This document shows, piece after piece, positions 1 to 8,216 of a DNA stretch of 64,000 nucleotides; within the stretch, counting starts at the first letter, position 1, and each line of letters begins with the position of its first letter. The notes under the pieces are model-generated. The model ran no database searches. It was given only the letters and a program-made list of their open reading frames with translations, and had not been told where the DNA came from. Where the stretch lies: positions 558,001 to 622,000 of the forward strand of contig NZ_BMDI01000002.1 in NCBI RefSeq assembly GCF_014635705.1, read 5' to 3'. The DNA comes from Oxalicibacterium faecigallinarum (GTDB taxonomy: Bacteria > Pseudomonadota > Gammaproteobacteria > Burkholderiales > Burkholderiaceae_D). A program made the position numbers and the translations under genes.

Positions 1-59
1 CGCCGTTTGATGGCAAGCGCATGATTTACGGTGGATTCTCGGTCCTGCTGAATGAATGA
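1..59 (+). CDS. 3' end of a DUF1428 (YbaA-like) protein, partial
   Basis: Only the last 18 codons and the TGA stop are in the window, in the frame that begins at base 3. The visible tail reads PFDGKRMIYGGFSVLLNE, which resembles the conserved C-terminus of DUF1428/YbaA proteins, where PFDGKRMIYGGF is typical. The function of this small alpha/beta-barrel family is not established. It is convergent with the lipocalin gene; about 50 bases with no clear terminator separate them. The call rests on a short but distinctive tail. Confidence 0.6.
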   Translation, partial: PFDGKRMIYGGFSVLLNE

Positions 60-112
60 CGGTCTGATGCCAAGTTGTCCGGTTTTTCGATCGGCGACTG
101 ACTGGAGTAATT

Positions 113-652
113 TCAGTTTGTCGGCTGGGTATCGTGCGGGACGCGACGCAGCTTGCTGATGTCATATCCATACCCTTTAATCAGGGTTAGCAGGCGTTCG
201 TATTCAGTCTCATCCATGGTGGGCTTGCGCGCCATGATCCATACATAATCCAGCTTGTCACGCGCGACAATCGTGCTGGAGTAATCGGACGCGATGTAGC
301 TGATCTTGTACTGCGCCTTGATCGGCCAGATAAATTGCATGCCCCACAAGGCATTGTTAGTGTCTTCCCTGACGAATCCTGTCGGCCTGTAAGTCTTGAG
401 CGGTCCTTTCAGGCTGCCTTCATTGAATGTAAACGTCGTGGCAATTGTGCCGTCCTTGGCCAGCTCGTAAGATTCCACTGCGTTGAAGGAATGTTTGTCC
501 ACCCATAGCGGGATATGGGCAATGACGTACCATTTCCCCATGAAACGATCGAGGTCGATTTTCTCGGCCAGTGGCACCGGCGTGCTGGTTGTCGAGCAGG
601 CAGAAAGTGTTAACACGCCCATCCATGTTGCGAGGCAGGTCTTGTATGACAT
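113..652 (-). CDS. Lipocalin family outer-membrane lipoprotein (Blc-like)
   Basis: A 179-residue lipoprotein. The signal peptide ends in lipobox LSAC with the lipidated Cys at residue 19. The lipocalin signature GKWY is at residues 39-42 and later barrel strands follow the bacterial lipocalin (Blc) pattern. The family binds fatty acids or lysophospholipids in the periplasm, anchored to the outer membrane. It is the last gene of a left-going group (TetR, CFA-type methyltransferase, DUF1295, lipocalin), 11 bases after the DUF1295 stop. A role in carrying or repairing modified membrane lipids fits that context but is inferred. Confidence 0.9.
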   Translation of the reverse strand: MSYKTCLATWMGVLTLSACSTTSTPVPLAEKIDLDRFMGKWYVIAHIPLWVDKHSFNAVESYELAKDGTIATTFTFNEGSLKGPLKTYRPTGFVREDTNNALWGMQFIWPIKAQYKISYIASDYSSTIVARDKLDYVWIMARKPTMDETEYERLLTLIKGYGYDISKLRRVPHDTQPTN

Positions 653-663
653 GTCATGCTCCT

Positions 664-1470
664 TTACGTCGACGTACGGGACAATGGTTGTTTGGGTGGC
701 CAGGGAATGAAACTGCTCGTGCGCGCAATGTATTCCCGATACGCGGGGCGTCGCTCGTGAATGGTTTTTTCAAGCAGCCTCACACCGCTGACTTTCAGCA
801 ACAAGATGGTGAGGATGATTGGACTGAATACAGTCCACCAATGGCCAGATGCCAAGGCGACGATGAAAAATCCCCACCAGGTCAGCGACTCGCCAAAATA
901 GTTCGGGTGACGCGACCATGCCCATAAACCATGGTCGAGGACTTTGCCCTTGTTCGCCGGATTCTGCTTGAAACAATAGAGCTGCCAGTCCGCTGTACCT
1001 TCGTACACAATGCCGATCAATGCGATTGCCAGGCCAGTGATATCAAGCCAGGTCATTGCTGCCGTGCTATGCATGGCTGCTATCAGCGGCAGCGCCAGAC
1101 ACCATGCCAGCACCATCTGAAAGCCGAAGACAAGATAAAGACTTTTGATCCAGAAGTGGGGCGCATTGTTTTTGCGGATTTGCTGGTAACGATAATCCTC
1201 TGGTTTGCCCCAGTTGCGAAAGGTCAGGTAAGTGCTCAGACGCAATCCCCATATCATCGCCACGCACAAGATCAGGATGCCTCGTGTTGTGATTGCTTGC
1301 TGCAATGCCACGCAAATGGCGGTCAATAAAAAATACAGCGCCCACATGCTATCGATGATGTGGACGTTATGACGCCATATGCTGTAGAGCCATCCGGCAA
1401 CGGCGAAAACCAGCAGCGCCGGTAGCGCAGCCAGCCAGGGTTGCCAGAATGTCTCGTCAAGCGGGATCAT
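664..1470 (-). CDS. DUF1295 integral membrane enzyme (steroid 5-alpha-reductase-like)
   Basis: A 268-residue protein made largely of hydrophobic segments. The C-terminal half carries SRHPNYFGE, the hallmark of DUF1295 and of the wider steroid-5-alpha-reductase/isoprenylcysteine methyltransferase fold. Such proteins are NADPH- or SAM-using membrane enzymes acting on lipids; the exact reaction here is unknown. Its ATG overlaps the stop of the upstream methyltransferase by four bases (ATGA), so the two are translationally coupled. Co-transcription with two lipid genes suggests a reduction step on a membrane acyl chain or lipid head; this is inference. Confidence 0.85.
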   Translation of the reverse strand: MIPLDETFWQPWLAALPALLVFAVAGWLYSIWRHNVHIIDSMWALYFLLTAICVALQQAITTRGILILCVAMIWGLRLSTYLTFRNWGKPEDYRYQQIRKNNAPHFWIKSLYLVFGFQMVLAWCLALPLIAAMHSTAAMTWLDITGLAIALIGIVYEGTADWQLYCFKQNPANKGKVLDHGLWAWSRHPNYFGESLTWWGFFIVALASGHWWTVFSPIILTILLLKVSGVRLLEKTIHERRPAYREYIARTSSFIPWPPKQPLSRTST

Positions 1471-2504
1471 GTGCGCTCAAACAGATAATGGCTGACCCAC
1501 CATTCCTGCCCATCTGCATAGCCAAACAGTTCGGCGCAGGACATGTAAAAGATGCGCCAGCGATTGAACCAGCGCTGCGCGTCTTCGCCGTAGGTTTCAC
1601 GGAAGAGCTGCATGATGACGTCGCTTTTTTCATCCATCAGTTGCAGCCACGCGTTGGCAGTCTTTTCATAATGCTCGCCGCTCCAGCGCCATTGCCGACG
1701 TAGTGTCAGATGCTGTTGGAAATGCAGCGGAAGCGCATCGCTTGGCATCATGCCGCCTGAAAAAAACAGTTCGCTCATCCAGTCATCTTCGCCTTGTGCG
1801 ACGAATGCATACGGTGTCAGGCGATGCACGAAGATATGCATGAAGAAACGCCCTTGCGGTTTGAGCCAGCCGTGCAGGCGTTCAAACAGGACTTCATAGT
1901 TGCGCATATGCTCGAACATCTCGACCGAAACAATACGGTCAAATTGCCGGGTGGTCGCAAACGCGTTCATGTCTGCGGTGATCACCGTGATGTTGTCCAG
2001 CTGGCGTTCGCGCGCCGCTTTTTCGATGTACTGGCGCTGTGAGTGAGAGTTCGATACGGCGGTAATGCGGCTGTCCGGAAAGTGGCGCGCCATATAAAGG
2101 GTCAGCGAGCCCCATCCGCAGCCGAGTTCAAGTATGTCCTGTCCATTGACCAGACCGGCGTGCTCGACCGTCAATGCCAGTGCGTTTTCCTCGGCCTGAT
2201 CCAGGGTGTTTGTCTGATCGTCCCAATAGCAGCAGCTGTACTTGAGCTGATGTCCGAGACTGAGGCGGAAAAATTCCGTGGGCAGTTCGTAATGCTGTTC
2301 GTTTGCCCGTTCGGGTAGCAAGGCAACAGGTGCTATGCACATGTCCTGTACGAAGGCGTGCTGCATGTCAGCGCTGGTGGCGATGTCATGCGCGGCAATT
2401 TCGTTGAGTCGCGACTTCAACAAGTGGCGAATGCCGGCACGAATAAAGGTATCCGGCATGCGGCCGTGTTCGGAAAGTTCAATTGCATATTTAATCAATG
2501 GCAT
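1467..2504 (-). CDS. CFA-synthase family SAM-dependent methyltransferase (short form)
   Basis: A 345-residue class I methyltransferase of the cyclopropane-fatty-acyl-phospholipid synthase superfamily. HYELPTEFF (71-79) and KYSCCYW (88-94) precede SAM-binding motif ELGCGWGS at 126-133. It resembles the coclaurine-N-methyltransferase-like branch more than classical Cfa and differs clearly from the second copy at 5830. Relatives methylate unsaturated acyl chains, giving branched or cyclopropane products; which occurs here cannot be read from sequence. It is 30 bases downstream of the TetR gene and overlaps the DUF1295 gene, forming one operon. Confidence 0.85.
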   Translation of the reverse strand: MPLIKYAIELSEHGRMPDTFIRAGIRHLLKSRLNEIAAHDIATSADMQHAFVQDMCIAPVALLPERANEQHYELPTEFFRLSLGHQLKYSCCYWDDQTNTLDQAEENALALTVEHAGLVNGQDILELGCGWGSLTLYMARHFPDSRITAVSNSHSQRQYIEKAARERQLDNITVITADMNAFATTRQFDRIVSVEMFEHMRNYEVLFERLHGWLKPQGRFFMHIFVHRLTPYAFVAQGEDDWMSELFFSGGMMPSDALPLHFQQHLTLRRQWRWSGEHYEKTANAWLQLMDEKSDVIMQLFRETYGEDAQRWFNRWRIFYMSCAELFGYADGQEWWVSHYLFERT

Positions 2505-2534
2505 CTTGCTTCTCCCAAACGCAGGAAGCGGCCG

Positions 2535-3146
2535 CTAACCGGGCTGCAATCCGTTAAAACAGGTGGTGACGATGGCATCGATGATTTCCTCATCGGTGAA
2601 AGCGCCACCCATCTTCAAAAAGTCGGTGACCGGGTCGCAAGGACGGGCGTAGATCGTGTACAGCACCACCTCGCCGGGTAGCCTTGGGTTGATATGTCCC
2701 GCTTCCTGCGCTGCGATGATCCAACCGCCCAGGATCTCGGTCAGTTGCTCGAGTTTCTCCACATACGGGCGGTGTCGCATCATGAACTCATGAATGCTCG
2801 ATCGCGTGGAGGGCAATGTCGGCATGCGTCCTTCGAGATGTTCGAGCACACTCCACGCCACCAGCATTTTCAGTTTGTCGATGGCGCGCTGGTTGTCCGT
2901 GCATTCGGCAACCTTGTCCAGCGTCCGATCCAGTAGGCGCGACATGGTCGCAGCCGCCAGCAATTCCTTGGAATCGAAATGTTTGTACAGGCTGGCTTTG
3001 GAAATGCCGACCGCCTGCGCCACCTCGTCCATGGTCATCAGATCGAAGCCCTTGCCCGAGAGAAGTGCATCGACCGCGTCGAGAATCGCGCTTTCGCGCA
3101 ATGCAAACTGACGTTCTTTCAGACTGGGCTTCGGAGGTGTATTCAT
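2535..3146 (-). CDS. TetR/AcrR family transcriptional regulator
   Basis: A 203-residue regulator. The N-terminal helix-turn-helix at about residues 36-63 includes MTMDEVAQAVGISKASLYKH, a textbook TetR recognition helix. The C-terminal ligand-binding half is typical in length. It is the first gene of the left-going lipid operon and faces the right-going one across 120 bases that hold three copies of a 10-bp palindromic motif. The simplest reading is that it represses both operons and itself in response to a fatty-acid-like ligand. The ligand is not identifiable from sequence. Confidence 0.92.
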   Translation of the reverse strand: MNTPPKPSLKERQFALRESAILDAVDALLSGKGFDLMTMDEVAQAVGISKASLYKHFDSKELLAAATMSRLLDRTLDKVAECTDNQRAIDKLKMLVAWSVLEHLEGRMPTLPSTRSSIHEFMMRHRPYVEKLEQLTEILGGWIIAAQEAGHINPRLPGEVVLYTIYARPCDPVTDFLKMGGAFTDEEIIDAIVTTCFNGLQPG

Positions 3147-3178
3147 TGCTGCTTTTCAAATGGTTTTGTTCATTATAG

Positions 3179-3249
3179 ACCAATTGGTAAAAAAGAAAAC
3201 TAATTGGTTTTTCATTTAAACTTATATGTTATATTTTGTACTAATCGGT
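3179..3249. promoter_or_regulatory. Three ACYAATYGGT copies, candidate TetR operators, with a candidate promoter
   Basis: Seen directly: ACCAATTGGT (3179-3188, a perfect palindrome), ACTAATTGGT (3199-3208) and ACTAATCGGT (3240-3249). Start-to-start distances are 20 and 41 bp, close to whole helical turns, so bound proteins would sit on one face. The first copy is about 33 bases from the tetR start and the third 18 bases from the start of the right-going operon. A possible rightward promoter is TTGGTT (3204-3209) and TGTTAT (3227-3232) with 17-bp spacing, overlapping copy two. Binding by the adjacent TetR protein is inferred. Confidence 0.65.
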
Positions 3250-3266
3250 ATTGCGGACGTATTTTC

Positions 3267-3755
3267 ATGCAAGCTCAAGAATTCCTCGACCAAGTTCATC
3301 CGGTGTCGCCTGCCTGGCAGTCGCAAGGCACAGGTACGCTGACCTGGAGCGTCTTTTCGGTGTATCACGCCACGTTGTGGACGTCCGGCCCGCTCGTGCT
3401 GGAGGCTGGCGAACCGGCGAATCCACACTTTGCGTTGCAGTTCTCCTATCTGCGGAATGTCAGTGCGGAATCGATTGTGGAAGCGAGCCAGCGCGAGATT
3501 GCGCGTCTCGCCGAGCCGACGCTCGAGCAAATGCAGCGATGGGAAGCGGCCTTGCGAAAAGTGATGCCGGATGCACACCGAGGCGATGTGTTGTGGATGA
3601 TCTTCGAGCGCGGGCAGGCAGTCTCTTTCCATCATGCAGACGGGGCGCTGGGACGCATTGCCGATCCAGATCTGGCAATCGCAATGGCGCACATCTGGTT
3701 TCATCCCGATTGTCACAGTCAGCGCTTGCGTCTTCAATTACTGAAGGAAACGTAA
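3267..3755 (+). CDS. Chalcone-isomerase-like protein (cytoplasmic copy)
   Basis: A 162-residue protein starting at the ATG at 3267 (an upstream in-frame start would fall in the operator region). GTGTLTWSVFSVYHATLWTS is the typical start of the bacterial chalcone-isomerase-like fold, and the C-terminal IWFHP region resembles the family end. There is no signal peptide, unlike the paralogue at 7056. Plant relatives include fatty-acid-binding proteins, and bacterial members often sit beside CFA and DUF1365 genes. It leads the right-going operon, with one base between its stop and the next start. Acyl binding rather than flavonoid chemistry is likely, but inferred. Confidence 0.75.
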   Translation: MQAQEFLDQVHPVSPAWQSQGTGTLTWSVFSVYHATLWTSGPLVLEAGEPANPHFALQFSYLRNVSAESIVEASQREIARLAEPTLEQMQRWEAALRKVMPDAHRGDVLWMIFERGQAVSFHHADGALGRIADPDLAIAMAHIWFHPDCHSQRLRLQLLKET

Positions 3756-3756
3756 G

Positions 3757-5034
3757 ATGAACCGGCCGCAACGTATTGCCGTGATTGGCTCCGGTATTGC
3801 CGGTTTGGCCGCGGCATGGTTGCTTGCGCGTGAGCACGAAGTGACCTTGTATGAGGCCAACGATTATTTCGGTGGGCACACGCACACGGTGGATGTCACG
3901 CTCGAAGGCATCACGGCACCTGTCGATACCGGCTTTCTTGTCCATAACGATCTGACGTATCCGAATCTCATCGCACTATTTCGCCATCTGGGCGTGCAGA
4001 CGCACGAAACCAGCATGAGTTTTTCGGTTGGCATCAAAAAGCATGGCATCGAATGGGCGGGTAACAATCTTGATACCGTGTTCTGTCAGCGACGCAATCT
4101 CTTCAACCCGCGCTTCCTCGGCATGTTGAAAGACATTCTGCGTTTCAACCGCAACGCGTCGGCCTATTTGATCGAGGCTGACGAAAACGGATGTACGCTG
4201 GGTCACTTGCTGGACAGACATGCATACGGCAGCGCCATGCGTGAATGGTATTTGCTCCCCATGACGGCAGCAATCTGGTCCTGCTCGACGCAGGCATCTC
4301 TGGATTTTCCGGCAGCGACCTTTTTGCGGTTTTGCCTCAATCATTGTCTGCTGCAAATCAACGAACGTCCAATCTGGAAAACGGTACGGGAAGGTGCACG
4401 CGACTATGTCAATCGCATGCTGCCTGCGATTGATCAAACGCATTTGCGTTGCCCGGTACGCGCTGTACGTCGTACACCGCAGGGTGTTGTGGTGCAAAGT
4501 GTAAAGGGCGTGGAGCAATATGATCAGGTGGTCATGGCTTGTCATGCACCCGTTTCCTTGAAACTGCTGGATTGCAATGAAGAAGAGGCACGCATACTTG
4601 GTGCCTTCCGCACGGAGCCGAATCATGCGGTGCTGCATACGGATTCTTTGCAATTGCCCGCCCGGCGCAAGGCATGGGCTGCCTGGAACTACAGGCTGGC
4701 GGCGCAGCAGAGTGCCGCGGTCCCCGTGACGGTCAGCTATCTGATCAATGCGCTGCAGCCGGTGCCCTGGCAGCAGCCAGTCATTGTGACGTTGAATCCT
4801 TACGAGGCGATCGCCGAACATGCCGTGCTCGCACAGTTCGACTACGCGCATCCGATCATGGATGCAGCAGCCATTGCTGCTCAATGCGAATTGCCCCGGA
4901 TACAGGGAAAGGATCGTGTCTGGTTCTGTGGCGCATGGCAGGGCTACGGTTTTCATGAAGACGGGCTGAAGTCTGCCTTGCGTGTCGCACGCGACTTCGG
5001 TATTGCGCCGCCATGGGAGGCTGTATATGAATGA
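3757..5034 (+). CDS. FAD-dependent amine-oxidase-like oxidoreductase
   Basis: A 425-residue flavoprotein. The dinucleotide-binding motif VIGSGIAGLAAAWLL is at residues 9-23, followed by the acidic residue ending strand two (LYEAND) and GGHTHTVDV. The C-terminus has the FAD-contact segment WFCGAWQGYGFHEDGLKSAL. The family includes NAD(P)/FAD proteins commonly clustered with DUF1365 and CFA synthase. It may oxidise or desaturate an acyl intermediate; the substrate is unknown. It overlaps the next gene by eight bases, so the operon is tightly coupled. Confidence 0.88.
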   Translation: MNRPQRIAVIGSGIAGLAAAWLLAREHEVTLYEANDYFGGHTHTVDVTLEGITAPVDTGFLVHNDLTYPNLIALFRHLGVQTHETSMSFSVGIKKHGIEWAGNNLDTVFCQRRNLFNPRFLGMLKDILRFNRNASAYLIEADENGCTLGHLLDRHAYGSAMREWYLLPMTAAIWSCSTQASLDFPAATFLRFCLNHCLLQINERPIWKTVREGARDYVNRMLPAIDQTHLRCPVRAVRRTPQGVVVQSVKGVEQYDQVVMACHAPVSLKLLDCNEEEARILGAFRTEPNHAVLHTDSLQLPARRKAWAAWNYRLAAQQSAAVPVTVSYLINALQPVPWQQPVIVTLNPYEAIAEHAVLAQFDYAHPIMDAAAIAAQCELPRIQGKDRVWFCGAWQGYGFHEDGLKSALRVARDFGIAPPWEAVYE

Positions 5035-5833
5035 TCGTTCGTTCATGGAGCTTGGGCTTGGCAAGGTCATGCATGCACGTACCCGTCCCAACGCACATCG
5101 GTTCCTGTATCCGGTTTTTTGCTTGCGCATTCCGGTACGTGCGCTGGCGATGCTGCAGAAGAAAAACAATTACCTGTTTGCCGTTGATCGGCCTGCCTTG
5201 CTGTCCTTTTTTTCGCGTGACCATGGCGATCGTTCCGGTGAACTGATGCAGTGGCTGACGACAGAACTGGCAAAGGCAGGGATGTCATTGCCGGATGGCG
5301 CGATCTGGTTGCAGACCATGCCGCGTGTGCTGGGTTATGGCTTCAATCCGGTCAGCTTCTGGTACATGCACGACAGCAGGGGAGCATTGCGCGCGATTCT
5401 TGCCGAGGTCAACAACACGTTCGGAGAGCACCACCAGTATCTGTTGTGCGCACCAGACCAGCAATCCATTACGGAAACCACGCCGCTGATTTGCCGGAAG
5501 GAGTTTCATGTGTCGCCGTTCTGTCGCGTCGGTGGACATTACCGTTTCCGCTATTGCGGCAATGGCGCGCATCATCGTATGGAAATCGATTATTTCGATG
5601 AAGCTTCGTCCAGTCAGCCGCTGATTGCGACAGCCATCGCCTATCGCAGCCTGCCAGCCACCGACCGTCAGTTATGGCGTGCCCTGTGCCGCATGCCATT
5701 TCTTACTCTGGGTGTCATGTTTCGCATTCACGTGCAGGCACTCAAGTTATGGATGAAGAAAACGCCGTTCTATTCAAAGCCTGTCCCACCCTCTCATTCG
5801 TTGACCAGTAATAAAAAGGAATTCCGGCAATGA
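5027..5833 (+). CDS. DUF1365 family protein
   Basis: A 268-residue protein. The ATG at 5027 is chosen because GGGAGG lies seven bases upstream. It opens with the family-typical pattern KVMHARTRPNAHRFLYPVF and carries GYGFNPVSFWYMHD and the EVNNTFGEHHQY block that define DUF1365. The biochemical function is not established. These genes nearly always pair with the amine-oxidase-like gene and a CFA synthase, as here. Its stop overlaps the following start by four bases (ATGA). It may be a partner or structural component of the lipid-modifying enzyme set. Confidence 0.88.
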   Translation: MNDRSFMELGLGKVMHARTRPNAHRFLYPVFCLRIPVRALAMLQKKNNYLFAVDRPALLSFFSRDHGDRSGELMQWLTTELAKAGMSLPDGAIWLQTMPRVLGYGFNPVSFWYMHDSRGALRAILAEVNNTFGEHHQYLLCAPDQQSITETTPLICRKEFHVSPFCRVGGHYRFRYCGNGAHHRMEIDYFDEASSSQPLIATAIAYRSLPATDRQLWRALCRMPFLTLGVMFRIHVQALKLWMKKTPFYSKPVPPSHSLTSNKKEFRQ

Positions 5834-7074
5834 AAATCAAATCGAGTCGCGCACTGTCGTTACAGGCACCCGACACCATTCCCTTGTCAGGACAGCTGTT
5901 GTTTTCGCTGCTGGAACGAATTGAAGAGGGAAGTCTGCGTGTTACCACGCCGGAGGGGATGGTGCATCTGTTTGGTCGCCGACAAACAGGCATTGATGCA
6001 GATATGACGATCCACGACTGGCGTGCTGCGCGTCCGATCATGATGCAAGGCGATATCGGTTTTGCCGAGAGCCTGCGTCGAGGTTGGGTGGGCAGCGAGA
6101 GTCTGGTTGCATTGTTCCGGCTGGTCATCCGTAACCAGCAGATGCTGGAGCAGGCCATCCATGGCAAGTGGTGGGCGCTGCTCATGCGTCGTCTTGCCCA
6201 CGTGTGGCTGAACAATAACAGCCGGGCGGGCAGCAAGCGGAATATCCAGGCGCATTACGACCTCGGCAATTCCTTCTACCAGCTATGGCTCGACGCCAGC
6301 ATGACGTATTCGTCGGCATGGTTTGGCGGGCAGGAGCAACTTGATCTCTACTGTGCTCAGCAAGCGAAGTACCAGCGCATTCTGGATGAACTTGACGCCA
6401 GGCCGGGGCAACGTGTGCTGGAGATTGGCTGTGGCTGGGGCGGGTTTGCAGAATATGCGGCGCAACGTGGCCTCCATGTATATGGCATCACGTTGTCGCC
6501 GTCTCAGCTTGCTTATGCCGAACAACGGATGCGTACGTTGGGACTGGAAAAATACGTCACACTCACGTTGCAGGATTACCGTCACGTCGAAGGGCAGTTT
6601 GATCATATCGTCTCGATCGAGATGCTCGAGGCGGTTGGCGAGACACACTGGCCTACCTATTTTTCGATGCTGAAACGCAGTCTGAAGCCGAATGGCAAGA
6701 TCGTGCTGCAATCGATCGATATCGCCGATGCGCATTTCGCGCACTACCGTCGCAGTACTGATTTCATCCAGCAATTCATTTTTCCGGGAGGCATGCTGCC
6801 CAGTCCTTCCGTGCTGCACACACAATCCGATCACGTCGGATTGCGTGTAGAGCGGCATCAGTCGTTCGGCCTTGATTATGCGTTGACACTGCATCATTGG
6901 CATCGCGCTTTCATGGCGCAACGCGAACAGATACGTGCGCAGGGTTTTGACGAGCCTTTCATGCGTTTGTGGGAGATGTATCTCAAATATTGCGAAGCCG
7001 GTTTTCTTGAGCGTCGTACCGATGTGGCGTTGTGGACTCTGGGTGTTCGTCAACCGTGCGCTACCTTGTCCTGA
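5830..7074 (+). CDS. Cyclopropane-fatty-acyl-phospholipid synthase (full length)
   Basis: A 414-residue enzyme that transfers a methylene from S-adenosylmethionine to the double bond of membrane phospholipid acyl chains. The N-terminal non-catalytic domain (about 1-130) is present. AHYDLGNSFY (141-150), MTYSSAWF (158-165) and the SAM motif LEIGCGWGGFAEYA (197-210) are conserved. Length and motifs match classical Cfa relatives, in contrast to the short paralogue at 1467. It lies fourth in the right-going operon and overlaps both neighbours. Confidence 0.93.
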   Translation: MKIKSSRALSLQAPDTIPLSGQLLFSLLERIEEGSLRVTTPEGMVHLFGRRQTGIDADMTIHDWRAARPIMMQGDIGFAESLRRGWVGSESLVALFRLVIRNQQMLEQAIHGKWWALLMRRLAHVWLNNNSRAGSKRNIQAHYDLGNSFYQLWLDASMTYSSAWFGGQEQLDLYCAQQAKYQRILDELDARPGQRVLEIGCGWGGFAEYAAQRGLHVYGITLSPSQLAYAEQRMRTLGLEKYVTLTLQDYRHVEGQFDHIVSIEMLEAVGETHWPTYFSMLKRSLKPNGKIVLQSIDIADAHFAHYRRSTDFIQQFIFPGGMLPSPSVLHTQSDHVGLRVERHQSFGLDYALTLHHWHRAFMAQREQIRAQGFDEPFMRLWEMYLKYCEAGFLERRTDVALWTLGVRQPCATLS

Positions 7075-7568
7075 TTCTTCTGGCATGGGCCAATATGGCT
7101 GGCGCAAGTAGCGCGCCGGCTTACATCAATGCCGACATTCCGCAGGCGGCGATTGTCGGAACCGGCTCCTTGCGCTGGTTTGGACTGCATATCTACGAGG
7201 CCAGCCTGTGGGCTGGCAGCGGTCATTATGCGGTGAACAGACCACACGCTCTGGAACTGGTTTATAGCCGCGACTTCAGTGCGGATACGCTGGCGGATGA
7301 AGGATTGAAACAGATGCGCAAGCAGGGCGTGGATGAGGCACGGCTGGTGCAATGGAAACCGCTCATGCAAAGCGTTCTGCTGGATGTGAAGAAAGGCGAT
7401 ACTTTGACGGTGGTGCAACGGGAAGACGCCAGTCTGGGATTCTTTCACAACGGCCGGTTTATCAACACGATCCGGGATGGCGACTTCAACCGGCATTTTC
7501 TTGATATCTGGCTGGGAGAAAAAACTACCGTGCCGGCATTGCGTCGTGCCCTGATCGGGCGCAACTAG
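7056..7568 (+). CDS. Chalcone-isomerase-like protein, exported copy
   Basis: A 170-residue protein. The GTG at 7056 gives a compact signal peptide (MRYLVLILLAWANMAGASSA); a GTG at 7032 is also possible but adds a charged lead. GTGSLRWFGLHIYEASLW parallels the first copy (GTGTLTWSVFSVYHATLWTS), so the operon has a cytoplasmic and an exported version of the same fold. It overlaps the end of the CFA synthase gene by 19 bases. An acyl-binding or lipid-shuttle role is inferred. Confidence 0.78.
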   Translation: MRYLVLILLAWANMAGASSAPAYINADIPQAAIVGTGSLRWFGLHIYEASLWAGSGHYAVNRPHALELVYSRDFSADTLADEGLKQMRKQGVDEARLVQWKPLMQSVLLDVKKGDTLTVVQREDASLGFFHNGRFINTIRDGDFNRHFLDIWLGEKTTVPALRRALIGRN

Positions 7569-7578
7569 AACGCCTTAC

Positions 7579-8181
7579 CTAACGGAACCACCAGCCTTCC
7601 CAACGCTGGACCATGTCGGCCAGCGTGTCATAGCCATGTCGACCCGGATGTGCGCCGTCACTGTGCTGCGCTTCCTGCAGCCAGTACGCATCGTTGCGCA
7701 ATGCCTCCCAGATTGACAGATACGGTACGCTCAGCACGTCGGCCAGATCGGCAAACTGCCGGTCCAGGCGGGCGATGCGTTCCGTGTGTGCAGGGTCCGG
7801 CATGGGCGGCGGGCCGACCATGAGGACGTGATAGCGCGTGGTGGCCGTACTCAGAATGGTTTGCAGGTTCGCAAGGCTCTCGCCCGGTGCTACGCGCAAT
7901 GCATTGTGATCGTAGGATGTGTCGTTCACGCCGAAGGAGAACACGACGCGCTGCGCGCAATCGGATGGCAGACGGGCCGCACATTCCTGCCGCCAGCGGG
8001 CAAGGATGTCGCGACTGGTATCGCGACGAATGCCGAGGTTGTAATGCGTGAGATTGACACCGTGTTCAACGGCACGTTGCGCAAGTCGTCCGGCCCAGCC
8101 AAGACACAAGGGGTCACCGGTTCCCTGTACGAAAGAGTCACCGACAAAGCAGATTCGTTGATCGCCCGGCGTATGCAACAT
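7579..8181 (-). CDS. SGNH/GDSL-type hydrolase
   Basis: A 200-residue esterase-like protein. Catalytic Ser is in GDS (residues 14-16), the block III Asn in GVND (84-87), and the Asp-His pair in DGAHPGRHG (Asp175, His178). No signal peptide is visible, so it is probably cytoplasmic. The family hydrolyses carboxyl esters, thioesters or lysophospholipids; the substrate is not predictable. It follows the NlpC/P60 gene on the same strand with a 35-base gap and is convergent with the lipid operon, whose last stop is only 10 bases away. Confidence 0.88.
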   Translation of the reverse strand: MLHTPGDQRICFVGDSFVQGTGDPLCLGWAGRLAQRAVEHGVNLTHYNLGIRRDTSRDILARWRQECAARLPSDCAQRVVFSFGVNDTSYDHNALRVAPGESLANLQTILSTATTRYHVLMVGPPPMPDPAHTERIARLDRQFADLADVLSVPYLSIWEALRNDAYWLQEAQHSDGAHPGRHGYDTLADMVQRWEGWWFR

Positions 8182-8216
8182 CGTTGCCCCCTTGAAGGCA
8201 TGTGGTTCAAACGGTG

